Shown here piece by piece: positions 63,887 through 64,000 of a DNA stretch of 64,000 nt. The DNA comes from Shewanella indica (GTDB lineage: Bacteria; Pseudomonadota; Gammaproteobacteria; Enterobacterales; Shewanellaceae): the NCBI RefSeq assembly GCF_002836975.1, contig NZ_NIJK01000003.1:1-64000 (forward strand). Reading direction: 5' to 3'. Position numbers and translations under genes: made by a program. Position 1 is the stretch's first letter. Every line of letters begins with the position of its first letter. The notes beneath the pieces are model-generated. The model did not search any database. It was not told the origin of the DNA and was given only the letters and a program-made list of their open reading frames with translations.

Positions 63887-64000
63887 TTATTTTTCCTGGC
63901 GTTGGGCAAACAGATCTGCATATTTTTTGTCCCAATAAGGTGGCGTACCTATATGATCCTTGATGAACTCGATAAAGGCACTCACCTTGGGGGCCAAGTG
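63887..64000 (-). CDS. C-terminal end of a LysR-family regulator (runs off the window)
   Basis: The last 37 residues only: HLAPKVSAFIEFIKDHIG then PPYWDKKYADLFAQRQ. The pattern xLxPKVxAFIxFxxxHxGxPPYWD is the usual tail of LysR-type regulators after the effector-binding domain. The DNA-binding part lies beyond 64000, so the specific regulator cannot be named. Confidence 0.7.
   Translation of the reverse strand, partial: HLAPKVSAFIEFIKDHIGTPPYWDKKYADLFAQRQEK

Overview
The window reads as a chromosomal segment of a Shewanella-type gammaproteobacterium. The signs are the order rpsT / murJ-ribF-ileS-lspA-fkpB-ispH, a TapY2-type protein beside a minor-pilin cluster, pilTU back to back with yggS-proC-yggT-yggU, and the ubiT/ubiUV set. 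Base composition looks close to 50-53 % GC, which would suit the S. algae group; the species is an inference. There are no rRNA or tRNA genes, no CRISPR array, no insertion sequence and no prophage.

Layout. 1-1960: an array of near-identical 230-231 bp tandem units plus diverged flanking copies. Each unit carries, on the minus strand, a strong ribosome-binding site and a very small ORF (M)MKHLKKV...; on the plus strand it carries a hairpin with a conserved CTAGCGC and a rho-independent terminator. This is the most unusual part of the window. 1974-4505: ubiT and divergent ubiUV (oxygen-independent ubiquinone synthesis). 4539-8963: DUF998 membrane protein, Aer-like PAS chemoreceptor, YjiH-family transporter. 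9044-12564: remnant of a histidine kinase, a frameshifted LpxH-like metallophosphoesterase, an OlsF-like two-domain acyltransferase, a CBS protein. 12600-18801: type IV pilus minor pilins with an AT-rich pilY1. 19057-26908: isoprenoid, lipoprotein, tRNA-synthetase, flavin and lipid II genes, then rpsT. 26971-31259: ArsR-type regulator, M28 peptidase lipoprotein, yaaA, sodium/amino-acid symporter. 31685-38688: phosphoketolase, OmpA-like porin, transaldolase, phosphoglucose isomerase, DUF3545. 38777-45782: hemerythrin-like protein, an overlapping response regulator/hybrid kinase pair, endonuclease IV, exported thiol peroxidase, MscS, OmpA-like protein. 45953-47610: a decayed gene, a DUF4136 lipoprotein, and a small membrane protein behind a perfect Fur-type palindrome. 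47792-52936: yciH, yqgE-ruvX, a divergent tryptophan-dioxygenase/kynureninase-like pair, hemH, an exported glutathione peroxidase. 52976-64000: porin, pilU-pilT, yggS-proC-yggT-yggU, DUF4426, rdgB-hemW, a DUF885 protein, a possible 48-residue cysteine-rich protein, and the end of a LysR-type regulator.

How it fits together. Most of the window is core housekeeping. The themes are respiratory flexibility (anaerobic ubiquinone, Aer-type energy taxis), type IV pili in two places (minor pilins/PilY1 and the PilT/PilU retraction motors), and envelope peroxide defence (exported Tpx and Gpx). Accessory or changing parts are the tandem small-ORF array, the AT-rich pilY1, and three decayed or frameshifted loci (9044-9387, 9477-10341, 45953-46495). 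All start choices and functions come from reading the sequence; no database search was run.
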